DNA from: Cryptomeria japonica
Lineage: Eukaryota > Streptophyta > Pinopsida > Cupressales > Cupressaceae
NCBI RefSeq assembly: GCF_030272615.1
Contig: NC_081411.1
Coordinates: forward strand, 39,917,140 to 39,981,139
DNA: 64,000 nt
Direction: 5' to 3'
The notes under the pieces are model-generated. The model searched no databases, was not told the origin of the DNA, and saw only the letters and a program-made list of their open reading frames with translations. The position numbers and the translations under genes were made by a program. Positions 48,600 to 60,455 of the stretch are shown here, one piece after another (position 1 is the stretch's first letter; every line of letters starts with the position of its first letter).

Positions 48600-49599
48600 G
48601 TATGTGCTTTATTAATTTATCTATCTCAATTTATATATAGCTAAATTTTGATATGTTTTACTTGTATCGGTTAGATATTAATATTCTAATTAATTAATTA
48701 TTGCTAGAGGATTGTTCAACATAAATTTACAGATTATACATTTAAAGGTTATCATTTGAAGTCTTTAAACATATTTACAATAATCTCTGTATGATACAGA
48801 TTAATAACTTTTTGTTCAGTTTATGTAGCTTAATATAAAAAGATATACATACCCATAATCATAAAGTAATCTAAAATAATAATTTATAGTTGTATAATAA
48901 TGAATATTAGAATATTGAAATATTAATTCTTAAATTAGGACAACAAATGAGAAAGATAAGGCACATATACCTTGAGTCTAAATATGAATGCCCAAAAGAT
49001 GTTTGAAGACTAGAAATAGTAAATTTGTCAAAACTCTACATCAAACCATGAATGATGAATAAACTATCTAGTCATTTTTATACTTTTGTTGCTTCATTTA
49101 TTGATGTTTTTTTTGTTTCCTTTCTTTACTCCACTATCTATGCTACCAATGTTTAGAATTACCTTTAAAGGATTACCGAAACCATTAGATTTCACATTGT
49201 ACTATGCCTTTTCACACAAAACAAAATAATTTCTGATTGTGTCAATAAAGAAAAACACGAAACCTTATCCACACAAATTGTCTAGAATGATTATGTAGAT
49301 CTGCATTATCTTAATTGCTCTAATATGTGTTACTAGCATTATTTTGCAAATGATATGATTAAATAAGCTCAAAATAGATATGATATGATACTATGATAAG
49401 TGAATGTAATTCGATGCTTTAGAATATAAAGACATAGCAATAAATTAGACAAACATATGTTCAATCCTTGCTAAGTAAGAAAACAATCTGTAAAATCGAG
49501 GTCAAATCCATAGCCACAAGATCAAATTGCATGTTATGGTAAAATGGAGAAAAAAGAAAACGTATTAGAATTGATGCATATATATATATATGAAAATAT

Positions 49600-49740
49600 C
49601 AAAACATGTACATGTACATGGATATGTAAATGTACATGCATCTTATATATGTATGTATGTATGTATGAGTGTATGTATGTATGTATATGTGTGTGTGTGT
49701 TTGTGTTTGTGTGTGTGTGTGTATACATATATATGCATCT
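49600..49740. repeat. Simple repeats: (TA), (TATG) and (GT) tracts
   Basis: Compound microsatellite following the end of block A. Confidence 0.9.
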
Positions 49741-49829
49741 TCATAAATATGTCTACATACATACAGTTACATTTTCTCTTGATATACACAAAAATATAAA
49801 TTCCATTATTACAAATTCAATGATAGAAT

Positions 49830-50900
49830 AAGCTAGAGTAATGTGGACAATGTGTGTGTGGGTTATGTCAAAACTTGTGTCAAATAGCCTTATAAAAGAA
49901 TAAATATTATACTTGTTCACTCACTTAGATAAGAATATACTTAAAAATCTAAAAATCTAAAAATGAAAGCCCAATCTAAAATAAAAACGACATTGAGAAA
50001 CATGACTAAATTAATAATAAAAACAAAAGTTGTGAAACAATTAAAGATCAATTATATTTATAATGATAAACTTAATCATAAATTTAATATTTCACTATAT
50101 TTATGTAATATAACTATAAATTTGACATTTATAAGATAGTATAAATCATTATATATTAGTATAATTTAAACATTATTGTAGAAATCAATGATTTCTAAGA
50201 TCGTACTATTAATTTAACCAAAGTATGTATATAATTATAATTATAATAATTTATAATCTGGTTCAAACATCTCTAGAGTTAGCTCTCTGCCTTACACAAC
50301 TTCTTTACTTAAACTATAATTTTTTTGATTTGTGAAATTAAACATATTTATATACATTAATATTTTAATAAATGAAGATATTTCATCATACCCTCTTTAG
50401 TAATCTTGTAATCTATTTGCTTTGTAAATGGCTGATCTCCTCTACAAGTTGGTTGGTTTGTTTGTGTTGATAACTATGCGTCTGGGATTTAACTATTGTG
50501 AGTTATTTTTTGTCTGATGCCTTGTGATGTATATAGCCTGGTAAAATTGGGTGGTGGACATCGTTTTTGGATTCAAGTGGTGGGATTAATTTTCACAATT
50601 CCGTGTGGTGGAAATCATTTTTTTCTTTTGGGACGTCTGCATTTCACATTCTAGATCTATGTATTTCTCCTTATATTTAATAAATTTTCAATTGTTTATG
50701 CCATTTTTATTCAAAATAAAATAAAAATTATGTATAAATATTTATACTTAAATATATTATTACTGTCAAACTAATAAATATAGGTGAATTCATTTGAAAA
50801 AAATTAAAACGATATTCTTGATGTTTTTCAATAAATTATTTTTAATAAGTTTTTAATAATTCTAATATTGTGGATTTGGTTAGCTTGATTTCTCTGGGAT
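49830..50900. other. AT-rich intergenic DNA
   Basis: No gene, RNA or element terminus recognised. Confidence 0.55.
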
Positions 50901-50939
50901 TGTTTTTCACTCTACTAGGGGTTTTTTTTTTCTACTTAC

Positions 50940-51640
50940 CAATTTTTTGCATCTATCTTGCATCATACAACAGTAATTATAGGAATTTTTAGGGATTTTA
51001 ATGGCCACAATCAACTTCAAACCAATAGTTAACAATGGTGTTGGTGTTTTACCATCTAGCATGAATTGCTCTACCAAACAAGGGAGACCAAAAATTTGTT
51101 TCAAATTATTTTCGTAAGGCATGCCTTCTAATAATCCATGGGATGTGGTTTTAATAGCTTCAAGATTTGATTTTGCATATCAATGGTTAGAGAAATTTAT
51201 GCTTATTGGGTATTTTGTTCAGAGGATCCCCCCTGAAAGCATGCTTTGAGGTTGGGTTACCAAGTCATGGATACCTCATGGGATCCACCCCATTAGTGTC
51301 AAAAACCTTACCAAAGGATTTTTTCTATTTTTCTTTGTTAAAATTAACCATGTCCAACTCATTTTTCAAAATGGCCCATGATATGTTAGGTCGTCCTTAC
51401 TTGTTTTTCAACCCTAGTCCAACGAATTTTGTTTCTTTGAAGAGAAGAAGATCAAAATCCTAGTTTAGGTTGAGTTATTGGGTCTTCTTCTGCTTTGTTG
51501 GAATTTTCTTTCATCCATTACTATTTCCCTTGGGAAGGTTGTTTATGTTGAACTAGACCAATTCTATCATGCTTGACCCCAAAAAGGGTCAGCGTTGAGG
51601 TTAACTTGTCTCATGACCTTTTGATCCTATTAATTGAGAT
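50940..51640 (+). mobile_element. LINE ORF1 remnant (DUF4283-like domain)
   Basis: The plus strand encodes, in more than one frame and with stops, the plant L1-type ORF1 gag-like domain. Segments are SVKNLTKGFFLFFFVKINHV, then LIFQNGP and YVRSSLLVFQP, then VELLGLLLLCWNF, ISLGKVVYVELDQFYHA. This matches the order of DUF4283 (a glycine-Phe-Phe strand, GPW, a W-P motif, V-V-LP-LP, then IG-x-LG). Stops lie near 51238, 51382, 51417 and 51472. Non-functional. Confidence 0.68.
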
Positions 51641-52660
51641 AGTATTACCTCAGTAAAAATATATTCTTTATTTTTACCAAGAATTTATTATGTAATCCAT
51701 GCTTTGACTATATTCTTGGATTATCAATCTTGTAAAATGAGATATTATTGAAACCCTATTTACATCACAAATATACAAGAATTGTTTTTTAGAAGTTTAA
51801 TCTTAATCTTAAAGATTCATTTTAGACTAGTGCCTTATTAGGGAAACAAAGCCTAGTCAATAACCTAACATCCATACTTGCTTAGGAAATGCACCCCAAA
51901 CCCTTAGCTTAGTGAAATCAATGCATTAGACCAATCATCCTATTATGAATTTTTTTATAGTTCTTAAGATCCTTGATATCACATTCAAAATCACTATATC
52001 CTAACTCAAGAAATTTAATCTTTCCCTTAGAAAGAAGCATAAATTAGAACATAAACCTTTATAACTCACATAGATGAAATATAAGAAAATTGTTCATTAT
52101 ATCTGAAAAGATTTGAATGTATTGTGATTGAGACAACCACACAAAATATATTTGAAAGTTCATTGTATTACTAGATTTGGAATTTACTTTACAACTATAG
52201 AATACAAGATTTTATCTTTTTTCTATATTGTCTTAGCTATGACATAGTATTAAACTACTCTCAAAAATTCAAAGGCTGAAGAAGGTACAATGACTTTGAT
52301 TTCCCTTATATAGAAAATAAGGGAGTGAACAAGCTTCAAGAAAGTTATAGAAGTGTCATATTCACATTTGATAATCATTTCTTACAAATTATACCAAAAT
52401 GTAGGATATCAGAAATTAGTAGAGGAATGAAACAAAAAGACAAGATGAATACATTAGGCTTACCCATTTTACAAAAATAGCAAGTTTGTTGCAAAGCCAA
52501 AAATGTTAGAGTATTCATTGCTACAAGGAGATAATTAAAATCTCATCTTCTCCAAGATTGTTGTTCTTTGACTGAGATCCTTTGACCATTGAAAATGACA
52601 CATATTATTTAGTCTTCATCAAGATATATTTTCAAATATTTTCTAAACAAACATTGTAGT
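51641..52660. other. Non-coding DNA interrupting the LINE remnant
   Basis: About 1 kb with no recognisable coding region. It may be an insertion, since LINE-like text seems to resume at 52667. A weak 6-bp repeat (ttacct near 51647 and 52674) could be a target duplication. Confidence 0.35.
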
Positions 52661-52666
52661 TATAAT

Positions 52667-53820
52667 TTGCACCTTACCTTAATCCCACCTGATAGGTCCC
52701 TCTCAAATTCTCCTAACCCTCTATTGGACCCAAATTTGGTAATTGAGATTTATGGGGGCCCCATGGAAAAAACTAACCCTATTATTAGCTCCTATTCTAA
52801 AACTAAGTGCATCCCCATCCACTTTAATTCCTTAAGGGAAGTGAAGCATAAGCCTTCTACTCCAGCTCCTAAGAAGGTGGAAGTGTTGGAGTTAGGCGAT
52901 GAGGAGGAGGTGGAGGTTTTAGAGTCTTCTTATGATTCAAAATTCAAATGGTCATCGGTGGCTTTTGGGAAGGCTGCCACTCTTCCCCCTAATGAGTATA
53001 TTCATGAACATGAAAAGAGCCCCATTAATTTGGAATCTACTGCCTTAAAGCTAGAAGAGAATGTAGAATGATAGGAATTGGTTATCAAATGGCTTCTTTC
53101 ACAGTTTGATGTGGTTATGACAAAAATTAATAGACTCGAGGCAGTGGGAGAGGTATCGCTAGAGCAGACAAATGGGTAATATGGCTAAGAAGATGAAATT
53201 TAGGAGAAGGTGGAAGGGAAGATAAAGGAGCTCTCATATAAGCTTATGTAGAAGGCCTAAGATAGGATGATTTTAGATTTGAAGAAAAATTAGGAGATCC
53301 AAAAAGGAAAAATCGAGGAGATGTATGATCGAAGCTAGGAGATGGTCCTCAAAAATTCATCTTCCTTGAAAGCTATACAGGAGGAGATTAATTGTAGGAA
53401 AGCCAAACAAAAGAGACACACTTTTTTCTCTTATATGTCTATGGAACCCCCTATGTCTGTGGTTAAAGATATTCTTGATTCGGGTACCCTAATTTCTACT
53501 AATGATTCCAACAAAAAATATATTTTTTTGATAAATTTCTTATTTTATGTAAGGATTGTCAATAAGGCAATGCCTCTGACCAATAGGCAATCCTTTTGTG
53601 TTTATGGAGGTTGGTTTGTTTTGGTGTAGTTGTTGGTAGTTTTTTTTGTTGTTCTTGTCTTTGGTCCTTTTTGTTCTTAGTGGTTTTCTGTTGTTTTCTA
53701 CTTTTTGGTCTCTCTCTCTTTGCTAGTTGTGCACTTCTTATGTACCCTAGGTGACACTTTTTAGTGGATATGTGATGGTATAGGCCTAACCCACTTTTTA
53801 TTAATTAGAGCAATGTATCT
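52667..53820 (+). mobile_element. Probable LINE ORF1 C-terminal part and 3' region
   Basis: An open frame of 134 codons (52667-53071), Pro/Ser/Glu-rich with an acidic stretch (ELGDEEEVEVLE), followed by broken, coiled-coil-like text (VVMTKINRLEAVGEVSLEQT near 53108). T-rich sequence runs to the edge of block B. Assigned to the LINE because it continues the ORF1 remnant in orientation; the link is inference. Confidence 0.4.
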
Positions 53821-54727
53821 CAAATTAGTGAATCACTATTGTTAAATACAAAGGGTATTTTTATCTTGAAATCATTTTTTTTAAATAGCATGGAGGTGTA
53901 TAATATTTACACAATTTTTAAATAAAAGTAAAACAAAATAATTGCAAAATAATGAATTTTTTCAGAACCAATTGTTAAATTTATCTAAATAAACTGGAAA
54001 TAATAAAATAGAATAAACTTTTCATAAAAATGAAAATTTATATATCTATATAATAAATAACTTTTTCTTAACTTTTTCTAAAAAGATGTATTTTAGATAG
54101 ATCCACGCAAATGATAATAATTTTTTTAACTAATATGCTACAATAAAAAGTCAGAACCTAATGTAGTGTGAAGTCTCATCTAAATAACTCACACATTAAT
54201 CATAACAATTAACTAGAACAGTGACTATTCAAATTTTAATGATTGTGTCACTTCCTTTGTCAATTATCTACAATAATGAATGCTAAATTATTGCGATGTG
54301 CATTCCATACCTTCAAACAATCTAACTCCAATTTAATTCTGTATGATTTTTTTTCTAACTTGTCCAACCAAAATTTCTAACTTCTTCTTAAATAGTTGCA
54401 CCAACACTCATTTTTTTAATTTATATTATATATCTATAAGAAACAATTATATGTATAATATGATTATTCTTATGTATAACTCAATTTAATAATTATAATA
54501 CATTTTAACCAATAAAACATAAAACAAGTGACTAAGATAGAGCACAACTAGACCCATCATCAACATGTAATCAACATGTACCATACCATACATCATCACT
54601 AGAGTCCAAGATAATCACAGAAGGGTCTCATTCATCATTCCCATTATAAGCAATTTCAATATCCTCTTCTAAAGTTTATTCAAACGATATGGATTCTATT
54701 TTGGAGGGAAGGTACTTGCCAAGAAAA

Positions 54728-54753
54728 ATGCTTGCAACTGTTGTAGAGGGAAG
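54728..54753 (+). pseudogene. First exon of a decayed SDR paralogue, block B
   Basis: Encodes MLATVVEG plus AG before gt, the same 26-base layout as exon 1 of the intact SDR. A 17-bp piece spanning the exon end and donor (gagggaaggtacttgcc) is duplicated 42 bp upstream at 54704-54720. No catalytic exon follows in the block. Confidence 0.7.
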
Positions 54754-55180
54754 GTACTTGCCACTTTTTCTTGTACTAATTCATTTTACTTGTATTGAAG
54801 AAATCATTGATGGTGTCTGTTTTTTATATTTGGATTCCCATGTCATCAATATTCAATATATAGCCTGATACAGCAGTCCAATTTGATTGTATTTCATTGG
54901 TCAGAAAAATAGGTATATAGAATAAAATTCTTCTTCTTTACATTGTTAAGAATTTCTTCAAATCATCATTCTTTGTTGGTACGAGTTTTCTACATTCTAT
55001 GAAGTAGTGATGAACGATTTTGGTCTATGATGGATGGCAAAATGTGATCTAAAATCTTGACTAAAAACCATACACAGTTTAAACTAAAATCTTCAATGTT
55101 GCTAATTTATTTATTGTTGCAGTTCTGTAACTGTACCCAGAGACTGGTGTTTTTCAGGTTAAAATTACATTCAATTGGTG

Positions 55181-55268
55181 CAAGATTTAAAACCAAGTAA
55201 CACGAACAAGGGAACTGATTATTTCAAGATTTAAAACCAAGTAACACGAACAAGGGAACTGATTATTT
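55181..55268. repeat. 44-bp perfect tandem duplication
   Basis: Unit starts caagatttaaaaccaagtaa and ends gattattt; both copies are identical. Block A has one copy (near 48300-48345). Confidence 0.95.
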
Positions 55269-55552
55269 TTAGGCTAAGAACATCAGATCGCGGCTTTCAA
55301 TACGTTTTCTCCTCTCCAGAGTGATTAGTGTACTGATTCTTGAGCCATTTCAATCATAAAAGCCCAATTCAACTTGGCACTTCTAGATGTTCACTGGTAC
55401 AACATCGCTTTCTTGGATTGCTCTGGTTTCCTAAACATTGTGATCTTATCTTTGAATTTAATGCATCGACATTAATATGGTTGTGACAGTAGCACATGGG
55501 ATGTTTTCAGGCAGCTAGATTTTTTTGAACGATATAGATCGGAATTCATATC

Positions 55553-55621
55553 ATGGAGGGGACTTCTCCGACAAGAGAAAAATGTCCATTTCGTGCAATG
55601 TTACGCTTGCAATTGAATTAG
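55553..55621 (+). other. 22-codon open frame shared by both blocks, block B copy
   Basis: Reads MEGTSPTREKCPFRAMLRLQ then LN and TAG before gtatgtg. Counterpart of 48531-48599, with eight of 22 residues changed. Confidence 0.25.
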
Positions 55622-56661
55622 GTATGTGCTTTCTTAATTTATCTATCTCAATTTATATATAGCTAAATTTTGATATACTTTACTTGTATTGGTTAGATAT
55701 TAATATTCTAATTAATTAATTGTTGTTAATGGATTGTACACCATAAATTAACAGAGTATACATTTAAAAATTATCCTTTGAACCACAAACATATTCTAAT
55801 AGTTGGATAAAATTATTAACTCTTTCTTGAATTTATTATAGACTATTTAAAAAAATATACATACACAATAAAAAAGTAAACAAAGTTAATAATTGATAGT
55901 TGTAGTAAATATTAGAATATTGAAACATTAACTATTAAATTAAGACAATTAATGAGAAAGATGTGACAATTATGTCTTAGCGTGGAAATGATGTTTAAAA
56001 TCTACTTTAGATACACAATTCAAGCTGTCTTAAGCCTATAAATAGTAAATTTGTCATAACTCTAGATCAAAGCATGAATAATCAATAAATCGTCTAGTCA
56101 GTTTTGTATGTTTGCTTCTTGATTTGTTGAGTTTTTACTTGGTTTATTTCACTACCTATACTACCAATGTTTAGAAATAACTTTAGAGGATTACCAATAT
56201 CGTTATGTTTAACATTCTACTATGTTAACACACACACAAAAAAAAAGGATTTACGATTGTGCCAATGATCAAAAACCAATAAACTAGATCTATCGGAATT
56301 TTCTAGAATGATTATATAGATCGACATTCTCTTAAGTTCTCTAACTTGAGTGTTAGCAACACTCTTTTCAAATGATATGATTAGATAAGGTCAAGCAAGA
56401 TGAGGTATGATAGTATGATAAATGAATATGATTGGATGCCTTTAAATACAAAGACAACAATAAATCACACAAACATGTGTTCAATCATCTCTAGGTAGGA
56501 GAATAGTGTGCAAAAGCTCACCATCTTTATGTCTTTCAACTTTTAGAGGTCAATTCACAATCACAAGTTCAAATTTCATGCCCACAATAATGATCAAGAC
56601 ACGTATATGGTAGAATTAAGATAAAAATAAAATGTATTAGAATTGATGCAAGTATATGTAT

Positions 56662-56973
56662 ATGAAGAATTGTTTTCAGAATCTAAAGAGATTAAATCAA
56701 GCATAAGATGCACAAAATCAACCTTAAAATAATGGAAAGAGGATGATTACATATAGCAAGAGTGATTGGGTTGAATAAGAAGTCGAACCCAACACTCAAT
56801 GAGTGGTGGCAAGAGCCTTTCACTAAACTAGCATAAGGTGTCGAGACTAAGCCGACACCTCTCTAATCAACTCCTCGATGATCATGAGAACTTGCATGGA
56901 AAAGTGTCAAGTAGAAATAGATGACTAAGTAGGCTTAAGAACCCAAAGTGTAAATAATTAAATAATTACACTA
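56662..56973 (-). mobile_element. Possible LTR remnant
   Basis: Plus strand starts tgaagaattg at the edge of block B and ends actaaca. On the minus strand a G-rich tract (complement of 56974-56984) precedes TGTTAGTGTA, as a polypurine tract precedes a 3' LTR. No matching partner LTR was found in the window. Fossil, uncertain. Confidence 0.35.
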
Positions 56974-57739
56974 ACACCCCCCCTGTAAGCATAGCTTAGG
57001 AGGAAAATAAGAGATGGCTCCCGACTACTATCCTAGTGAGGTACCCATGTACAAGGTAATCTCTCATGAAGTGGAGAAAGGTAGAAAATCCAATGGGAAA
57101 AAAGCTACCCTCCAAAAGAGAGAAATTATGCATAAATATTATACAAGTGAAGAAGTAATACTTCTTTCACTAAGTACAATATATGATTCCCCCCATAAGA
57201 GAGAGAATGATATAAGGTTTATGAGACACCCCCATAATACATGTCCTACTACAGTAAGGCTAGATCATCGACAAAGGATCCAAACATAGATCCAAGAATG
57301 CAAAACAATGTTCCTTCCTTTGGGAAAACATGAAACCAACTGAAGATGTAGGATATCTCCCCATTCCGAATGGGAATATGAAGGAAGATGTATGTATGTG
57401 CATGAATCAAGATGAAGTTGATTCAAGGATAATGATGTCCATTGTGAAGTCTTTGAACTTTGCTCGTGTGTTCCCATGTCGATGCTGAAGGATGCCATAA
57501 CCAAACCAGGTGCATGCCTACAAGATGAAGATGATGACAATCCAGAACCATGTGAAAATAGATGTAGAGCATGTGTATCCAAAGAACATAATGGTGATGT
57601 AACCTCATCAAAACTGTCATCAAATAGAAGATAGTTGTTCTCAATGTGTGCTTCCAAGTTAGTAATGTGAGACTCTACAAACAGACAAGAAATGTCAAGT
57701 AGAAATGTGTCCCAATCAACAATGTTAGTAAGAGAAATG

Positions 57740-58120
57740 TGATCCTACTACAAAGAAGTACTCAAAGTTGTTGAAGAAGCGACTGTGAAATCCGATGAAG
57801 CAACAGGAGGAGGTGAGTTCTCGATTTCCTCTATTTCAACTGGAATTTTTGTATTTATATCATAATGTGGAACATTATTTATGATCATTGCAGGATCGTG
57901 TGGGAATGGAGGAACATTTGTATCTCCATAAAACTCCCAAAGTTTGATCCATATTGCATGTGGACATTCAACATCCATGATGGCATACAAACCATCATCT
58001 GGAATATGTAAGTTGATTAATCAAGCAATATGATCATGAGTATTAAACCATTTATCCTTCTGAAGCTGTTTACCTAGCTCAGAGACAAGTCCATATAAAT
58101 AGGACATGACATTATGGTAC
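57740..58120 (-). mobile_element. Copia-type gag fragment (fossil)
   Basis: The minus strand reads like the gag (UBN2-type) region of Copia elements, including YLYGLVSELGKQLQKDKWFN and YAIMDVECPHAIWIKLWEFY followed by a Pro/Glu-rich part. It lies downstream, in its own direction, of the PBS and LTR edge at 59217-59232. Broken remnant. Confidence 0.55.
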
Positions 58121-58369
58121 CTAAGATGTTTTAGGATGCCATCACACAGGACTTATAGTTACCCTTGCTTAGGCTGATTACAGAAGTATGAGTTTTATAG
58201 CCCATGATAAAAAAACAAGTCAATTCCCTTAGAGATAATATATCAACAAAATTTTAACCCCCTTGATTAGGCAACTCCCCTAATTTGGCACTTTATAAAG
58301 TAGTTCTTTTGCAAGAGTTTTGCAAAACTAATTAAGCCCACAATTTGCGGCCTCAGACGTCGATCCTGT

Positions 58370-59216
58370 GTGAAGCATTTTGGAGTTTTGTTGTATGATA
58401 GGCCGAGCACCGCGCATTACACCATGGATCTAGAGAATGCTGGTGATAGATGTGTTATAGGCATGTGATCTGGAGCACGCTAGTCTCGTGGCGCTTCCTT
58501 CACTTCCTTCCAGCATGCCACGCAAAGGTATCTTCCCTTCTAACAGCGCCGAGTCCATCGTGGGCGAGAAGTGCAACAAACAAATTTGACTTGGGCGCAG
58601 AGATCTCTTTCCACGTCCTCAACACAAGGTTTTGCCGCTCAAATTTATGTCGAGCTGTGAAGGGGTCGCTCAAATTTCCATCCAGCTACTGCGAGGAGGG
58701 GTCGAATGGCTCTACCGTTACTTGGTCGCAGAGGTAGTGTGGGCGCTGCCTGAGAATGGCAGGTCGTCGAAAACCAGGTCGACTGTGTGTGGGGGCCCAT
58801 ACTACCCTACCCGCTGCTTCGTACCAGACTTGCAGTCCGCCTCTGTTGTGCAGGTGCTGACAACTATCAGCGGTAGGGGTGTGAGTGGACCACAGTTGAC
58901 GCAGGTGCTCCACAAGCTGTGGAGCTGTGGACCACTGCGGGCCACAGAGTAAGGGTTTGCACAGGGCCGTGGGAGCACCGTGGGGTTTGCACAGGACCAT
59001 GGGACACTCTGCACGCTGTTGAGCCACGTTTGTAGTGGCTATCCTCCTACGCCATTTTGAATACCGCCCCTGGCTCTACGTATTCGGCAACCTGAGCCCG
59101 CCGACTAAGGTCCACTCAGCCAGTAAGTGCAGTGGCGTGGTAGCAATGCACGAAACCCTGACCTCAATACATAGACGTTATTCTTGTATTCAACTTAAGG
59201 CTTAAAAAAATTCCGA
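58370..59216 (-). other. GC-rich leader-like block between PBS and gag remnant
   Basis: About 850 bp distinctly GC-richer than the rest of the window. It is open on the minus strand for 113 codons (58686-59027) without a recognised domain. Position suggests the 5' untranslated leader of the Copia-like element, or DNA captured by it. Confidence 0.4.
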
Positions 59217-59231
59217 ACTGCTCTGATTCCA
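59217..59231 (-). other. Primer-binding site, initiator-tRNA-Met type
   Basis: The minus strand reads TGGAATCAGAGCAGT directly after an LTR end (TTCTACA). It closely resembles the TGGTATCAGAGC site used by plant Copia elements. Confidence 0.65.
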
Positions 59232-59470
59232 TGTAGAAAATCAAGATGGTGGAAAGAATATCAAATACGAGATTACAAGTCAGAACGAACAATTTGTATT
59301 TCCACAATACAAAGGATCGGTGGCCATATTCAAAGCAAGATAATAGCGTAACAACCCACAACTGGAGGTGAGGTGACGTGTCAAGTGAAATGCTACCTTT
59401 TTACAAATGACTCACCCTATTGACAAGGTCAGTTGACATGTGCTATAAGTCGCCTAACCATGATTAAATA
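59232..59470 (-). mobile_element. Partial 5' LTR of a Copia-like element
   Basis: Begins TGTAGAAAAT on the plus strand next to the PBS. Its outer end is not clear and may be near 59465, where the tandem array begins. Fossil. Confidence 0.45.
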
Positions 59471-59471
59471 A

Positions 59472-60455
59472 GTTTTTATCTCGTGTTTGGAAAAGGTTTT
59501 CTATGTTTTTGGTTCTAATGGCTTTCTATTTTGTAGATTTCTATTGTATTTTTTATTTTTTGTCGTATTCGGAGAAGGTTTTCTATGTTTTTGGTCTTAA
59601 CAGTTTTCTCTTTTGCAAATTTACGTAATGTTTTTATTTTATGTCATGTTTGCAAAAGTTTTTTTTCATTTTTGGTCCTAACAGTTTTCTATTTTGCAAA
59701 ACTTTGTTGCGTTTTTTATTTTTTCTCACATCTGCAAAAGGTTTTTTTATATTTTTGGTCGTAACGATTTTCTATTTTGCATATTTCTATTGTATTTTTA
59801 TTTTTTGTCGCATTTGCAGAAGGTTTTCTATTTTTTTTTATCCTAACAGTTTTCTATTTTGTAGATTTTTGTTGCGTTTTTATTTTCTATCACATCCGTA
59901 GAAGGTTTTCTACATTTTTTCGTCCTAATAGTTTTCTATTTTGCAGATTTCTATTGCATTTTTATTTTTGGTCGCATTCGCAAAAGGTTTTCTACATTTT
60001 TTATCCTAACAATTTTCTGTTTTGCAGATTTTTGTGGCATTTTTTATTTTCTGTCATGTCTGTAGAAGATTTTCTGATTTTTTTAATCCTAACAACTTTC
60101 TGTATTGCATTTTTATTTTCTACTACGACTGCAGAAGGTTTTTTTGCGTTTTTATTTTCCGTCGCGTTTGCAAAAGGTTTTCTATGCTTTTGGCCTTAAC
60201 AAGTTTCTGATTTGCAGATTTATGTTGCATTTTTATTTTTCGTCGCATCTGCAGAAAGTTTTTTGCATTTTTTTATCCTAATAGTGTTTTATTTTGCACA
60301 TTTTTGTTGCGTTTTTAATTTTGTGTCACGTTCGTAGAAGGTTTTCTACGTTTTTGGTCCTAATAGTTTTCTATTTTGCAAATTTTTGTTGCATTCGCAA
60401 AATATTTCCTATGCTTTTGGTTTTAACAGTTTTGTGTTTTGTAGATTCTTTGAAA
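59472..60455. repeat. Tandem array, about 82-bp period
   Basis: About twelve units, each with an aaggttttcta core, a tttttggtcctaacagtttt part, ctattttgcagattt, ttgttgcatttttatttt and a gtcgcat-tgcag end. Successive cores lie at about 59492, 59575, 59655, 59736, 59820, 59902, 59984 and 60067; later units are shorter or partly deleted. The Phe-rich open frames over the array are artefacts. Confidence 0.92.

Larger units (their letters stand above)
46365..49590 (+). repeat. Duplicated block A (SDR-derived, pairs with 53822-56661)
   Basis: Aligns along most of its length with block B in the same orientation. Shared from aaagggtatttttatc near 46388 to gtattagaattgatgca near 49563. It differs by a local tandem duplication (46784-47423), an extra stretch of about 310 bp (47890-48205) missing from block B, and about 90 bp that only block B has (55285-55385). 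Confidence 0.85.
53822..56661 (+). repeat. Duplicated block B (pairs with 46365-49590)
   Basis: See block A. Block B lacks about 310 bp present in A, at a point where both sides read aatc (55087-55091), and has a 44-bp tandem duplication (55181-55224 and 55225-55268). Confidence 0.85.

Noticed and set aside
49534-49831. Thr/His and Cys/Val-rich frames
   Set aside because: Products of (TATG) and (GT) simple repeats.
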